Shown in pieces: positions 8,502 to 17,349 of a stretch of 64,000 nt of DNA. Source of the DNA: Actinomadura spongiicola (GTDB taxonomy: Bacteria > Actinomycetota > Actinomycetes > Streptosporangiales > Streptosporangiaceae); the NCBI RefSeq assembly GCF_003432485.1, contig NZ_QVNQ01000008.1, forward strand, positions 62,001 to 126,000, written 5' to 3'. The translations under genes and the position numbers were made by a program. Below the pieces are notes generated by a model, which did no database searches, was not told the origin of the DNA, and saw nothing but the letters and a program-made list of their open reading frames with translations. Numbering within the stretch: the stretch's first letter is position 1; each line of letters begins with the position of its first letter.

Positions 8502-9269
8502 ATGATCGGCAGCTCCATCTACCTGAGGGACAGGGCGGCGTTCACCGGAGGTTCACCTCAGGCCGTATACGAGGACCTGTGGCAGCGCGGCCGAAAAGGG
8601 AGATTGCGGACCCGCGCAATTCTGGCGGTGGTGACGCTCCTTGTGTGCGGGCTGCTGGTCAACGCCATATTCGGAATCGTGATGGCCGTGCTGGTGGCGT
8701 CGGCGGACGCGTTCGTCCATTGGCGCGTTTACCACGCGTCCAGCGTGTGGCGGCGCGGGCTGCGCGGCACGGAGCGGATGAACCGGTGGTCGCGCCTCAT
8801 GCTGGAGCGGCGCGGACACCAGGTTCTGTACGAGCGGGTGGTCCCGGGTCACGGGTCCGCCGACGAACTCGTGGTCGGGCCGGGCGGCGTGTGGCTGGTG
8901 CACAACGAGGCCTGGCGTCCCGACGCGGAGATCTCCCACCACGGCGGACGGCTGTTCATCGACGGCCGGACCCAGTCCAAGCTGGTGGGCGAGCTGACCG
9001 CGCGGGCCGACGCCGCGGCCGAGCTGATCTCACGGGTCGCGGAGGTGCCCGTGAAGGTGCGGCCGGTGCTGGCCGTGCACGGCGGCAAACTCGTCCGGGC
9101 GCCGTTCGCCGCCGACGGGATCGTGTTCGCGCCGCCACTGAGACTGATCCGCTGGATGAAACGCAACCCGTCCGCCGACTACTCCCCCGACGAGGTCGAG
9201 GCCATCGCCCGGGCCGCCGTGCGCGCCCTTCCGATCGGCGGCCGGCTCACCCCGCCCACCGCCGCGTGA
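8502..9269 (+). CDS. Membrane-associated NERD-domain protein
   Basis: 255 residues from the ATG at 8502, which has GGGAAGG eight bases upstream (a GTG six codons earlier is less likely). Two adjacent hydrophobic stretches (about 38-68) form a membrane hairpin or single long segment. The part after about residue 80 matches the nuclease-related domain: GADELVVGPGGVWLV-like core followed by a Lys-containing strand (TQSKLVGEL). Such proteins are widespread in actinomycetes and their role is not established; nuclease activity is only inferred from fold similarity. Stands alone between other genes. Confidence 0.7.
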   Translation: MIGSSIYLRDRAAFTGGSPQAVYEDLWQRGRKGRLRTRAILAVVTLLVCGLLVNAIFGIVMAVLVASADAFVHWRVYHASSVWRRGLRGTERMNRWSRLMLERRGHQVLYERVVPGHGSADELVVGPGGVWLVHNEAWRPDAEISHHGGRLFIDGRTQSKLVGELTARADAAAELISRVAEVPVKVRPVLAVHGGKLVRAPFAADGIVFAPPLRLIRWMKRNPSADYSPDEVEAIARAAVRALPIGGRLTPPTAA

Positions 9270-9344
9270 ACGCGCCCGCGTGACCCCGGCATGACCGCGC
9301 GCAGAACCCACCCTGGGACCCACGGACACCTGTGGTCGGAGGGC

Positions 9345-9881
9345 TCACTCGCCGCCGCCGCCCACAGGGCGCCCACCGCCCGTTTCGGGCCCGCCACCCG
9401 AGCGGGCGGTGCGGCGCAACCACAGCAGGCCCACGACCGGGAGCACCAACGGCACGAACCCGTAACCCCGCCCGAACCCGGACCAGACGGTCTCGTCCGG
9501 AAACGCGTCGGGGTCGGCGACGCTGAGCGAGCCCACCACCAGCACGCCGGCCAGTTCGGTCGCGCAGGCGGCGACGGCGACCCGGAACGACGTCCGGCCG
9601 CCACGGGCGAGCGCGACCGTCGCCAGGACGTAGACGGCCGCCGCGAACGCCGACAGGGCGTAGGCGAGCGGCGCGTCGGAGAACCGGGTGGCGATCTGCA
9701 CACCGGCCCGAGCACCGGCCGCCAACGCGAACACCGCGTAGACGGCGACCAGCAGCCGTCCCGGCCCTCCCCCGGTGCCGCGACGGGACGCGCCGCCCGT
9801 GCGGGCGCCGGCGTCGGCGCGGACGCCGCCGTCCGCACGGGCCCCGCCACCGGGGGGACGGGCGCGCTCGAACTCAGACAC
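9345..9881 (-). CDS. Conserved multi-pass membrane protein
   Basis: 178 residues. The Arg/Gly/Ala-rich N-terminal 40 residues are followed by four predicted membrane segments (LLVAVYAVFALAAGA, YALSAFAAAVYVLATVALA, VAVAACATELAGVLVVGSLS and FVPLVLPVVGLLWL). A short acidic loop PDAFPDETVWSGFGRGYG between the last two is the most conserved-looking part. Its start overlaps the end of the upstream membrane-protein gene by 8 bp, so the two form an operon. I know similar pairs in actinomycetes but no function. Confidence 0.7.
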   Translation of the reverse strand: MSEFERARPPGGGARADGGVRADAGARTGGASRRGTGGGPGRLLVAVYAVFALAAGARAGVQIATRFSDAPLAYALSAFAAAVYVLATVALARGGRTSFRVAVAACATELAGVLVVGSLSVADPDAFPDETVWSGFGRGYGFVPLVLPVVGLLWLRRTARSGGGPETGGGRPVGGGGE

Positions 9882-10239
9882 CGGTGCCGCTCCACAGCTG
9901 GCCCAGCCTGACCACCATGACCGCGACCGCGACCCCGACCACGATGATCACGGCGGATCCCCACCGGGTGCGTTCCAGCAGGCCCCATCCGGCGCCCGCG
10001 AGGGGGATGAGCAGGATGCCGATCAGGTAGCCGACGAACGTCACCGAACCGTCCGGTCCCTCGTCGCCGGAGAGCTTGACGATCCCGACGACGGCCTGCG
10101 CGACCAGCAGAAGTTCCAGAACGCCGAGCGCGATGAGATGCGCGGCGTCCATGGCGCGGTTGCGCAGCGTCGTCACCAGGGCGTAGGCCGCGACCAGCAA
10201 GGCCACCACGATGATCACAGTGGACAGGGCGTCCGTCAC
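9874..10239 (-). CDS. Small four-helix membrane protein
   Basis: 121 residues from GTG at 10239. Four hydrophobic segments (IIVVALLVAAYALVTTL, LIALGVLELLLVAQAVVGIV, FVGYLIGILLIPLAGAGW, AVIIVVGVAVAVMVVRL) with short loops make up nearly the whole protein. It overlaps the downstream membrane gene by 8 bp. The frame stays open upstream of the GTG, but those residues lie over the divergent promoter. No function recognised; probably works with its operon partner. Confidence 0.7.
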   Translation of the reverse strand: MTDALSTVIIVVALLVAAYALVTTLRNRAMDAAHLIALGVLELLLVAQAVVGIVKLSGDEGPDGSVTFVGYLIGILLIPLAGAGWGLLERTRWGSAVIIVVGVAVAVMVVRLGQLWSGTGV

Positions 10240-10252
10240 GGACAAAAGAGTA

Positions 10253-10265
10253 CTACAGCCTGTAG
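10253..10265. promoter_or_regulatory. CTACAG-C-CTGTAG palindrome
   Basis: A perfect 13-bp palindrome in the 61-bp gap between the leftward membrane-protein operon and the rightward phosphatase gene. Its TACA-n3-TGTA core is the shape of a repressor site. The binding protein is unknown. Confidence 0.45.
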
Positions 10266-10300
10266 AGGACGCGTTCGCGGAAAGGTGGAGGCGTGGCACC

Positions 10301-11044
10301 ATGGCGGGCGTGAACGCGCTGCGATGGCTGATCCTGACCCGGCACGGCGAGAGCACCGCCAACCTCGCCTACGAGGCCCTGCTCGGCACCGACGCCGAGG
10401 AGTACGACGTCCCCGAACGGGACGCCGACGTCCCGCTGTCGGACACCGGCCGCGCGCAGGCCGCGAACCTCGGCCGCTGGCTCGCCGCCCTCCCCGAGGA
10501 CGAACGCCCGACCACCGTCGTGGCCTCCCCGTTCGTCCGCGCCCTCGACACGGCCGGGATCGCGCTCGCGCAGACGCCGTACGCCGCGCCGCAGGCCCCG
10601 GACGGGCTACGGCTCCGCGTCGACGAACGGCTCCGCGACCGCGAGCAGGGCGTCCTGTCCGGCCTCACCGAACTCGGAGTCCGCCGCCGCTTCCCGGACG
10701 AGGCGGACCGGCTGCGCCGCCTCGGCAAGTTCTACTACCGGCCGCCCGGCGGCGAGTCCTGGGCCGACCTGGCGCTGCGGCTGCGCAGCTTCTACCGGGA
10801 CCTGGAGGCCCAAGCACCCGGGGGACGTGTCCTGGTCGTCGCGCACGACGTGATCGTCGTCATGACCCGGTACCTGGTGGAGGGCCTGTCGGAGCGGGAG
10901 GTCCTGGAGATCGAGAAGACACGCGTCGCGAACGCCTCGGTGAGCCGGTGGCGGCTGGACGGATCCGGTCCGCGGGCCGTCTGCTACAACGACAGCACCC
11001 ATCTCACCGACGTCGACGACTCCCCGTCTAAGGCTCCTCGTTGA
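10301..11044 (+). CDS. Histidine phosphatase (phosphoglycerate-mutase-like) protein
   Basis: 247 residues from ATG 10301, preceded by GGTGGAGG. The catalytic RHG motif (LTRHGES, His15) is at the N-terminus, the second Arg region at VASPFVRALDTA, and the second catalytic His in VLVVAHDVIVVMTRY. This branch-1 histidine phosphatase is somewhat longer than the usual 200 residues because of an insertion around residues 25-50 (GTDAEEYDVPERDADVPLS). It dephosphorylates small metabolites or proteins through a phospho-histidine; the substrate is unknown. Its last codons overlap the end of the convergent GAF regulator gene by 17 bp. Confidence 0.88.
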   Translation: MAGVNALRWLILTRHGESTANLAYEALLGTDAEEYDVPERDADVPLSDTGRAQAANLGRWLAALPEDERPTTVVASPFVRALDTAGIALAQTPYAAPQAPDGLRLRVDERLRDREQGVLSGLTELGVRRRFPDEADRLRRLGKFYYRPPGGESWADLALRLRSFYRDLEAQAPGGRVLVVAHDVIVVMTRYLVEGLSEREVLEIEKTRVANASVSRWRLDGSGPRAVCYNDSTHLTDVDDSPSKAPR

Positions 11045-12527
11045 GGAGACGGTCGCTGCGGGAGGCGACGGCGGCCAACCGCGGATCACCCGCCGGAAGG
11101 ACGGCCCGGAGCCGCTCCAGCGCCTCCAGGTCCGCGCGCCCCGATTCCGTCTGCGCGTAGGCCCACAACGCGTCCGCGCCGCCGCGGTCGAGCGCCAGCC
11201 GCCGGAGCTGCACCGCCAACTCGTCACGTTCCGCGCGGACGGCGGGCGCGTCCGAACCGGGCAACAACTCCCCGGCGTAGAGCCGCACCGCCGCGGCGAC
11301 GTCACCCTCGTCCAGCAACCGCCGGACGGTGAGGAAGTCGGCCTCCACCGCGCATCCGAGCCGGTACGGGCGGGCGCGCACGAGACCGCCGAGCTGCTGG
11401 CGGAGCCGGTGGATCTCCGGCCGGACGGTCGCGGGACTGCCGTCGTCGCCGTACAGGTACAGCGCGAGCCGGTCACCGGTCAGGCCGCGCGGATGCAGGG
11501 CGAGCAGCGCGAGGATCTCCGCGTGCCGCAGCGTCAACGCGAACGGCGCGCCGTCCAACCGGGCCCGCGGGCGGTCGTCGCCGAGGAACGACAGCGTCAG
11601 CAGCGGCCTCCCACCGGGGGACGGCGACCCGCCCCCGACCCGCGCGCCACCGAGAGACGGCGAGCCGCCGGCGGGAGATGACACGGACGCGGCACGCGGC
11701 GGCGGACCCCCGCGCAGGCGCAACAGGAACGCCTCACCGAGCGGTTCGGCGACCGCGGCGCGCCCGTCCGGCAACGTGACCGTCCGGCCGCACTCGGGGA
11801 CGCGCACCCGCCGCCCCCGCCACCCCGCCACGCCCGGTTCACCCGGGCCGGTCCCGACGATCCGGCCGGTCGCGGTGACGAGCACACCGGTCTCCCGCGA
11901 GGCGCGCAGATGCGGCAGGAGCCGTTCGCGCAACCGCTCGTCCCGCTGCCGCATCTCGTTCTCCAGCCGCGCCTCGGCGAGCCCCGCCGCCGCCGCGACG
12001 AGCGCGACCGTCGCCGGATGCAGCGCCGCCGCGGTCGCGCTGACGTCGATACAGCCGATCACCAGTCCCGAGTCGGGGTCGGTGATCGGAGCGCCCGCAC
12101 AGGACCAGCCGTGCAGGACGTGCGCGACGTGCTCGGCCGCGTACACGTACTCGGGCCGTCCCGTGGCGAGGGCGGTGCCGATCCCGTTGGTCCCGACGGC
12201 GTCCTCCGACCAGCGGAAACCCTCCGTCAGCCCGATCGCGTCGGCGGCGCGCCGCACGGCCGGCGGCCCCTGGCGCCACAGCACGTGCCCGGTGCCGTCG
12301 CTGATCACCATCAGATGCTCGGTCTCGTCGGCCACGCGCCGGAGCAGCTCCTGGAGCATCGGCAGGTGACGTTCGAGCGGATGGGCGACCCGGGCGTCGG
12401 CGAGAACGTCGCGGTCGAACACCAGCGGCGCGGCCGCCACACCCGCGTCGACACCGGCGACCTGGGAGCGGCGCCACGACTCGAGGATCGGCGGCCGGAC
12501 GGCCACCGGACTCTGCACCACCAACAC
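11028..12527 (-). CDS. GAF-domain regulator with BTAD-like winged helix C-terminus
   Basis: 499 residues. The N-terminal half (about 10-210) resembles the sensory part of AcoR-type regulators: SWRRSQVAGVD opening, LMVISDGTGHVLWR, and EDAVGTNGIGTAL, followed by WSCAGAPITDPDSGLVIGCID. There is no sigma-54 AAA domain. After a Gly/Pro/Ser-rich linker (about 280-320) the C-terminal region (FALTLRHAEILALLALHPRGL ... EIHRLRQQLG) is an OmpR/SARP-like winged helix and a short tetratricopeptide-type tail. In actinomycetes such proteins often control aldehyde or alcohol dehydrogenase genes; none lies nearby here. Confidence 0.82.
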   Translation of the reverse strand: MLVVQSPVAVRPPILESWRRSQVAGVDAGVAAAPLVFDRDVLADARVAHPLERHLPMLQELLRRVADETEHLMVISDGTGHVLWRQGPPAVRRAADAIGLTEGFRWSEDAVGTNGIGTALATGRPEYVYAAEHVAHVLHGWSCAGAPITDPDSGLVIGCIDVSATAAALHPATVALVAAAAGLAEARLENEMRQRDERLRERLLPHLRASRETGVLVTATGRIVGTGPGEPGVAGWRGRRVRVPECGRTVTLPDGRAAVAEPLGEAFLLRLRGGPPPRAASVSSPAGGSPSLGGARVGGGSPSPGGRPLLTLSFLGDDRPRARLDGAPFALTLRHAEILALLALHPRGLTGDRLALYLYGDDGSPATVRPEIHRLRQQLGGLVRARPYRLGCAVEADFLTVRRLLDEGDVAAAVRLYAGELLPGSDAPAVRAERDELAVQLRRLALDRGGADALWAYAQTESGRADLEALERLRAVLPAGDPRLAAVASRSDRLLNEEP

Positions 12528-12815
12528 TCCCTCCCCGAACTACCCCGATCCTCCGACTGCATCCCGGCCCGTCCGAGGATCGGCCCATCCGCGTGGCGGC
12601 GCAACCGTTTCCGGGGTTCCCACCGCGAAATCTCACACGGACAGTGACCAATCGACCGCAACGTGCATGCAACCTTCGGGCGCCTAACGTGGCGGCGCTG
12701 GGAGCAGGACGGCCGGTCGGGGGTCCCGTCGTCCCGCACGGGCGTTCGGGGGAACGCGCACGGGACGCCGCGCCGGTACCGCCGCCGCCCGCGCCACGGG
12801 GAGGACGAACGACCG

Positions 12816-12971
12816 ATGCTCTGCCTGACCTGTCACCGTGTCCGCCCGGCCCGAACCCGGGCCGACTACACCGCCGAACGCGCCTGGCTCATCGTCCGCC
12901 GCGGGCTGTGCGGCTGCCGCACGGCACCCCACCCGACGAACGCCGGAAATCGGCTCCGACCACCGAAATAA
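12816..12971 (+). CDS. Possible 51-residue cysteine-bearing small protein
   Basis: The frame MLCLTCHRVRPAR begins 11 bases after GGGGAGG and holds a CxxC at the N-terminus and a CGC triplet later (LCGC), suggesting metal binding. It lies alone in the 527-bp space between the GAF regulator and the coiled-coil gene. Short length and high GC make a chance frame possible. Confidence 0.35.
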   Translation: MLCLTCHRVRPARTRADYTAERAWLIVRRGLCGCRTAPHPTNAGNRLRPPK

Positions 12972-13054
12972 ACGTCCGGACCACAAAACGTTCAGACGTG
13001 GTTCGCCTAGAGTTTAGGAGGAATCCATCCCAACCGTCCCCTGGAGGGAGCGCC

Positions 13055-13618
13055 ATGACCGTGATCCCGGGTCTCGTCCGCCGCGCCGCCGCCGAGGCGG
13101 AGCGCCAGCTGCGAGAAGGCGCGGGCCTTCTCGTCAGACTCGGGCGAGATCTGGAACGGTCGGCGGAACTCGGCCGGTTCCTCCCCTCCTACACCGAACG
13201 TCTCGCGAGTCTAGAACAGACCGTCCGCGACCAGGACACCGAGCTGCGGACGCTCCGCACCGAACTCGACTCCCTCGTCGGCCAGCTCAACGACCGGCTC
13301 CTGCCGCGCATCGACGAGCGGATGGACGACACCGAACGCGACCTGGCAGCCGTCGCCACCAGCCTGATCCGCACCGGCCGCGACACGGCGGGCCACCACA
13401 CCCGGCTGGAGGCCGCCGAACGACGCATCGCCGACCTGCGCACCAAACTCGCGCAACTGGAGCACCGCACCGGGCTGTGGCGCGACCTCCAGGCCAACGT
13501 CGCGCGGCTCGGCGACGACCTGGACGCCATGCGGGCGCGCATGGCGCTGCGCGCCGCCGAACCCCCGGCCGACGCCACACCCGCCCCGGTCCAGAACATC
13601 ACCGACCGGCCCGCATGA
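13055..13618 (+). CDS. Predicted coiled-coil cytoplasmic protein
   Basis: 187 residues from ATG 13055, with CTGGAGGGAG just upstream. From about residue 45 to 165 the sequence is an almost unbroken charged heptad pattern (LASLEQTVRDQDTELRTLRT ... RIADLRTKLAQLEHRTGLW), with no signal or membrane segment and a Pro/Ala tail. This suggests a long rod-like dimer such as a scaffold or cell-shape/granule protein. I do not recognise the family. It reads toward the threonine-aldolase-like gene 64 bp downstream but probably has its own promoter. Confidence 0.65.
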   Translation: MTVIPGLVRRAAAEAERQLREGAGLLVRLGRDLERSAELGRFLPSYTERLASLEQTVRDQDTELRTLRTELDSLVGQLNDRLLPRIDERMDDTERDLAAVATSLIRTGRDTAGHHTRLEAAERRIADLRTKLAQLEHRTGLWRDLQANVARLGDDLDAMRARMALRAAEPPADATPAPVQNITDRPA

Positions 13619-13682
13619 AAGCGGCGGAACGCCAACACCGGCCGACAGAACGGCACAAATCAGGGTGTCGGACAATGCACCT

Positions 13683-14732
13683 ATGACACAGTCCCCGACC
13701 GGCACCGCCCCGGCGTTCGCCAGCGACAACCAGGCGAGCGTCCACCCCGACATCCTCGCCGCGCTCACCGCCGTCAACACCGGGCACCAACCCGCCTACG
13801 GCGACGACACGACCACCGCCCGGCTCCGCGACATCGTCCGGCGCCACTTCGGCGAACGGGCCGAGGTGTTCCCGGTGTTCAACGGCACCGGCGCGAACGT
13901 GGTGTCGTTGCAGGCCATGTCGGAACGGTGGAGCTCCGTCATCTGCCCGGAGTCCGCCCACATCAACACCGACGAGTGCGGCGCGCCTGAAAAGATCGCG
14001 GGCCTGAAACTCGTCACCGTGCCGACACCGGACGGCAAGCTGACACCCGACCTCGTCGAGGCGCACGCCACCGGCTTCGGCAACGTCCAGCGACGCCAAC
14101 CCGCCGTCGTCTCCATCACCCAGAGCACCGAACTCGGCACCGTCTACACGGCCGAGGAGACCGCGGCGATCGCGGCGGCGACGCACGAGCACGGCATGAC
14201 CCTGCACATGGACGGCGCCCGCGTCGCCAACGCCGCCGCCTCCCTCGGCCTGCCACTGCGCGCCCTCACCACCGACGCGGGCGTGGACGTGCTGTCGTTC
14301 GGCGGCACCAAGAACGGGCTGCTGCTCGGCGAGGCGATCGTCGTGCTGAACCCGGACGCGGCGCGCGGCGTCCCCTACCTCCGCAAGTCGAGCATGCAAC
14401 TGGCGTCCAAGATGCGGTACGTGTCGGCGCAGCTCGCCGCGCTGCTCGACGGCGACCTGTGGCTCCGCAACGCCGCCCACGCCAACGCCATGGCCCGCCG
14501 CCTCGCCGACGCCGCCCGCGCCGTGCCCGGCGTCGAGATCACGCAGGCCGTGGAGGCCAACGCCGTGTTCGCCGTCATGCCGAGGGCCGCGGCGGAGCGG
14601 CTGCGCAAACGCTTCCCGTTCTACATCTGGGACGAACGGACCGGCGAGGTCCGCTGGGTGTGCTCCTTCGACACCACCGAGGACGACGTGGACGCCTTCG
14701 CCGCCGCGCTCGCCGAGGAGACGTCCGCCTGA
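13683..14732 (+). CDS. PLP-dependent low-specificity L-threonine aldolase-like enzyme
   Basis: 349 residues from ATG 13683. A GACAAT box ends seven bases before the ATG, which would fit a leaderless transcript; a GTG six codons upstream is the alternative. Fold type I PLP motifs are clear: FNGTGANVVSLQAM, HMDGARVANAAASL (Asp and Arg contacting the cofactor) and SFGGTKNGLLLGEA with the Schiff-base Lys at about residue 210. These match the beta-eliminating lyase/threonine aldolase family, which splits threonine or related beta-hydroxy amino acids to glycine and an aldehyde. It converges with the CqsA-like gene. Confidence 0.88.
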   Translation: MTQSPTGTAPAFASDNQASVHPDILAALTAVNTGHQPAYGDDTTTARLRDIVRRHFGERAEVFPVFNGTGANVVSLQAMSERWSSVICPESAHINTDECGAPEKIAGLKLVTVPTPDGKLTPDLVEAHATGFGNVQRRQPAVVSITQSTELGTVYTAEETAAIAAATHEHGMTLHMDGARVANAAASLGLPLRALTTDAGVDVLSFGGTKNGLLLGEAIVVLNPDAARGVPYLRKSSMQLASKMRYVSAQLAALLDGDLWLRNAAHANAMARRLADAARAVPGVEITQAVEANAVFAVMPRAAAERLRKRFPFYIWDERTGEVRWVCSFDTTEDDVDAFAAALAEETSA

Positions 14733-14781
14733 CCCCGCCCCCAACCGCGCCGCCCCGAACCGCGCCGTCGCCCCGGCACGG

Positions 14782-15981
14782 TCACGACCGACCGGCGCCG
14801 TGACGAACCGACCGCCCGGACCGCGACGACGCCGCCACCGGGTCGCCGGTCCGGGCGAACACCTCCAGCACCCGGCGGACGTCGCCGTCGGTGAGCCCCG
14901 CGTGCGCGGACAGCCGCACCAGCGTCCGCCCCGCCGACGCCGTCGGTCCGAACAGCGCCGCGCTGTAGACCCCACCGGACACCATCGCGTCCCGGACACG
15001 CGTCGCCTCCGCCTCCGACTCCGCCTCGATCGCGATGATCGCCGTGTCGGACTCCACCAACCGGCAGCCGAGCTCCGTCAGCCCGTCCCGCAGGCGGCGC
15101 GTGACGACGCGGAGCCGGTCACGGCGACGGCTCTCGTCCCGGACGACCTTCAGCGCCGCCGCGAGACCCGCGATGTCGTGCGGCAGCAACGCCGAGCCGA
15201 ACACGGCGGGCAGCGCGGCGTGCGCGAAGTAGTCCACGAACCCCGGACGGTCACAGACGATCAGACCCGCCCGTCCGGCCAGCGCCTTCGTCAGGCTCGC
15301 CGTGCGGAAGTCGACCCGTCCGGTGAGCCCGAGCGCGGCGACGAGGCCCTCACCGCGCTCGCCGTGCGTGCCGAGCGAGTGCGACTCGTCCACGACGAGG
15401 AGGCACCCGTGCTCCTCGGCGAACTCCACCAGGGCGGGCAGCGGCGCCACCGAACCGTCGGTGCCGTAGACCGCGTCCACGACGACCACCCCCGGGCCGC
15501 CCGCCTCGACCCGGCGGCCCAGGTCGCCGAGGTCGTTGTGACGGAAGCAGGCCGGCTCCGCTCCCGCCGCCCGCGCCCCCTCCCACAGCGACGGGTGCGC
15601 GAGGACGTCCAGGTAGACGGGAACCTCCGGCCCGGCGACCACCTGCATCAGACCGGTGCCGGCCGCCCAGCCCGACGGGCACAGCACCCCCGCGCGGGCG
15701 CCCATGTGCCGGGCGAACTCCGCGCCGAGGACGATCTGCGGATGATCGTCGGACAGGCACGGGCCGGGCGTCGGGGCCGCGGCGTCCGCCGACCGCAGGC
15801 CGACGATCATGGCGTCGGTGATCGCCGGATGCTCGGCGATCGCGAGGTAGTCGCCACAGGTCAGCACGATCGCCCGGCCGCCGGAGGCCTTCGCCGGCCC
15901 GGGGCGGCGGCCGCCCCTGCCGGACCTGCCTCCCCTGAGGTGCCTGATCCGTTCACCCAGCCGCTGGTGTACGCCGGTCAT
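14782..15981 (-). CDS. Alpha-oxoamine synthase, CqsA/LqsA-like
   Basis: 399 residues from ATG 15981, with GGGGGAG nine bases upstream. It is a fold type I PLP enzyme of the alpha-oxoamine synthase family. The block VVDESHSLGTHG and the Schiff-base motif RTASLTKALAGRAG (Lys about 232) look like the quorum-sensing autoinducer synthases CqsA and LqsA rather than AONS, ALAS or KBL (which have TFGKALG/TLGKA). Length matches CqsA (about 390). Those enzymes condense an acyl-CoA with an amino acid to make alpha-hydroxyketone precursors. No sensor kinase is adjacent, so signalling is only an inference. Confidence 0.75.
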   Translation of the reverse strand: MTGVHQRLGERIRHLRGGRSGRGGRRPGPAKASGGRAIVLTCGDYLAIAEHPAITDAMIVGLRSADAAAPTPGPCLSDDHPQIVLGAEFARHMGARAGVLCPSGWAAGTGLMQVVAGPEVPVYLDVLAHPSLWEGARAAGAEPACFRHNDLGDLGRRVEAGGPGVVVVDAVYGTDGSVAPLPALVEFAEEHGCLLVVDESHSLGTHGERGEGLVAALGLTGRVDFRTASLTKALAGRAGLIVCDRPGFVDYFAHAALPAVFGSALLPHDIAGLAAALKVVRDESRRRDRLRVVTRRLRDGLTELGCRLVESDTAIIAIEAESEAEATRVRDAMVSGGVYSAALFGPTASAGRTLVRLSAHAGLTDGDVRRVLEVFARTGDPVAASSRSGRSVRHGAGRS

Positions 15982-16047
15982 GCTTTCACTCCCCCGGTCC
16001 TCCAAAGTTCGGTCATGCGACCGTCACGTCCTGTAACTGAGCCTAAT

Positions 16048-16069
16048 CATAGTGTGAAATTCAACTATG
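16048..16069. promoter_or_regulatory. AT-rich dyad between CqsA-like and YbhN-like genes
   Basis: CATAGT and ACTATG flank a 10-bp centre that contains its own TGAA-A-TTCA dyad. It is the only AT-rich patch in this 255-bp divergent gap and is a likely repressor or activator site. Confidence 0.45.
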
Positions 16070-16236
16070 GCGTGGACCAAAGAGGCGCGCCGCGCAAGAA
16101 TCCCTCCGCCCCGTCCGCCACGCCGCCCGAACCCCGCGGGCGCGGGCGATGCGGACGCCTCGAACGTCCCCCATCGTTCGTGCCGCGCAGGTCTGGCCGT
16201 CGCGTACGCTTCAGTCAAATAGCCGATCACTGAGGT

Positions 16237-17325
16237 GTGGAGACGATCGCCGCAGGCGCTGAACGCGCGGCGCCCGCCGGACTCCCCGGCCCCGGCGCGG
16301 ACGCCGCGACACCATTCCCGCTCCGGCGGTCCCACCGGACCCGCCGGATCCGCCTGACCCGCTGGACCATTTTCGGGGCACTGCTCACCGCCGCCGTGGT
16401 CACGCTGCTGCTGACCGGCGGCCCGCTCCGCTCGACGATCAGTGGCGCGGCGGCGGCGTTCACCCGGATGCGCTGGGCGTTCCTGCCCGCGCTGATCCTG
16501 CTGTCGGCGCTGCACTTCGTGTTCTCCGCGATCGCTTTGCGCGCCGCGTCCGGACGGCCGATCCCGCTGTACGAGACGACGCTGACGCAGCTGACCGCCG
16601 CGGCCGCCAACCGCGTCACGCCGGGCGGGCTCGGCGCCGTCGCCGTCAACACCCGCTACCTCGTCTGCCGGGGTCTGCCGCTCCCCCGGGCCGCGATCGC
16701 CGTCACCGTCTTCCAGGTGGCGGGCGTTCTCGCGGACCTGCTGCTGCTCGCCGCCGTCTTCGGCCTCGGCGGCGGCGACGGCCGCGTCCTGGACGCGCTG
16801 GGCAGCCACGCCGTCGCGGCCGCGGGACTCGTCCCGCCCGTCCCGGTCCTCGTCGTGGGCGGTGTGCTGCTGCCCGCCGCCGCGCTGTGGGCCCGGCGCG
16901 CCGCCCGCGCCACCCCGGCGGGCCGCTCCCCGCTCGGACGGGCCGCGCTGGAACGGGCCGCGGCCGGCCTCGCCGACCTGTGCCGCCGCCCGCGCGACCT
17001 GGCGGTCACCCTCGCCGGGTCCGCCGCGACCACGCTGGCGCTCGGCCTGGGGTTCGCGCTCTCCGTTCTCGCCGTGCCCGGAACGGGCGCGGGCCCGACC
17101 GACGTGCTCGCGCTCGTCACCGCCTACCTGGTCGGCGCGGCGGCGGGCTCGGCGATCCCGACGCCCGGCGGCGTCGGGACCACCGAGGCGGCGCTGGTGG
17201 CCGCGCTCGCCGCGCTCGGCGTCGCGGCCGGCCCGGCCCTGCACGCGGTGCTGCTCTTCCGGGCCATCACGTTCTGGGCGCCCGTCCCCCTGGGCGTGCT
17301 GGCCTGTCGTACGCTCCGCCGGTGA
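16237..17325 (+). CDS. YbhN/UPF0104-type (lysylphosphatidylglycerol synthase TM region) membrane protein
   Basis: 362 residues, GTG start not well supported (a GAGG lies too close), so the true start may be a little downstream. Seven to eight membrane segments are predicted. The conserved core reads TQLTAAAANRVTPGGLGAVAVNTRYL and, near the end, GSAIPTPGGVGTTEAALVAAL followed by FRAITFWAPVPLGV. These are the hallmarks of the MprF-like flippase domain family without a synthase domain. It probably moves or senses a lipid in the cytoplasmic membrane. Divergent from the CqsA-like gene; converges with the SGNH hydrolase gene. Confidence 0.85.
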   Translation: METIAAGAERAAPAGLPGPGADAATPFPLRRSHRTRRIRLTRWTIFGALLTAAVVTLLLTGGPLRSTISGAAAAFTRMRWAFLPALILLSALHFVFSAIALRAASGRPIPLYETTLTQLTAAAANRVTPGGLGAVAVNTRYLVCRGLPLPRAAIAVTVFQVAGVLADLLLLAAVFGLGGGDGRVLDALGSHAVAAAGLVPPVPVLVVGGVLLPAAALWARRAARATPAGRSPLGRAALERAAAGLADLCRRPRDLAVTLAGSAATTLALGLGFALSVLAVPGTGAGPTDVLALVTAYLVGAAAGSAIPTPGGVGTTEAALVAALAALGVAAGPALHAVLLFRAITFWAPVPLGVLACRTLRR

Positions 17326-17349
17326 GCGCCTTTACGTTGTAGATCAGGT

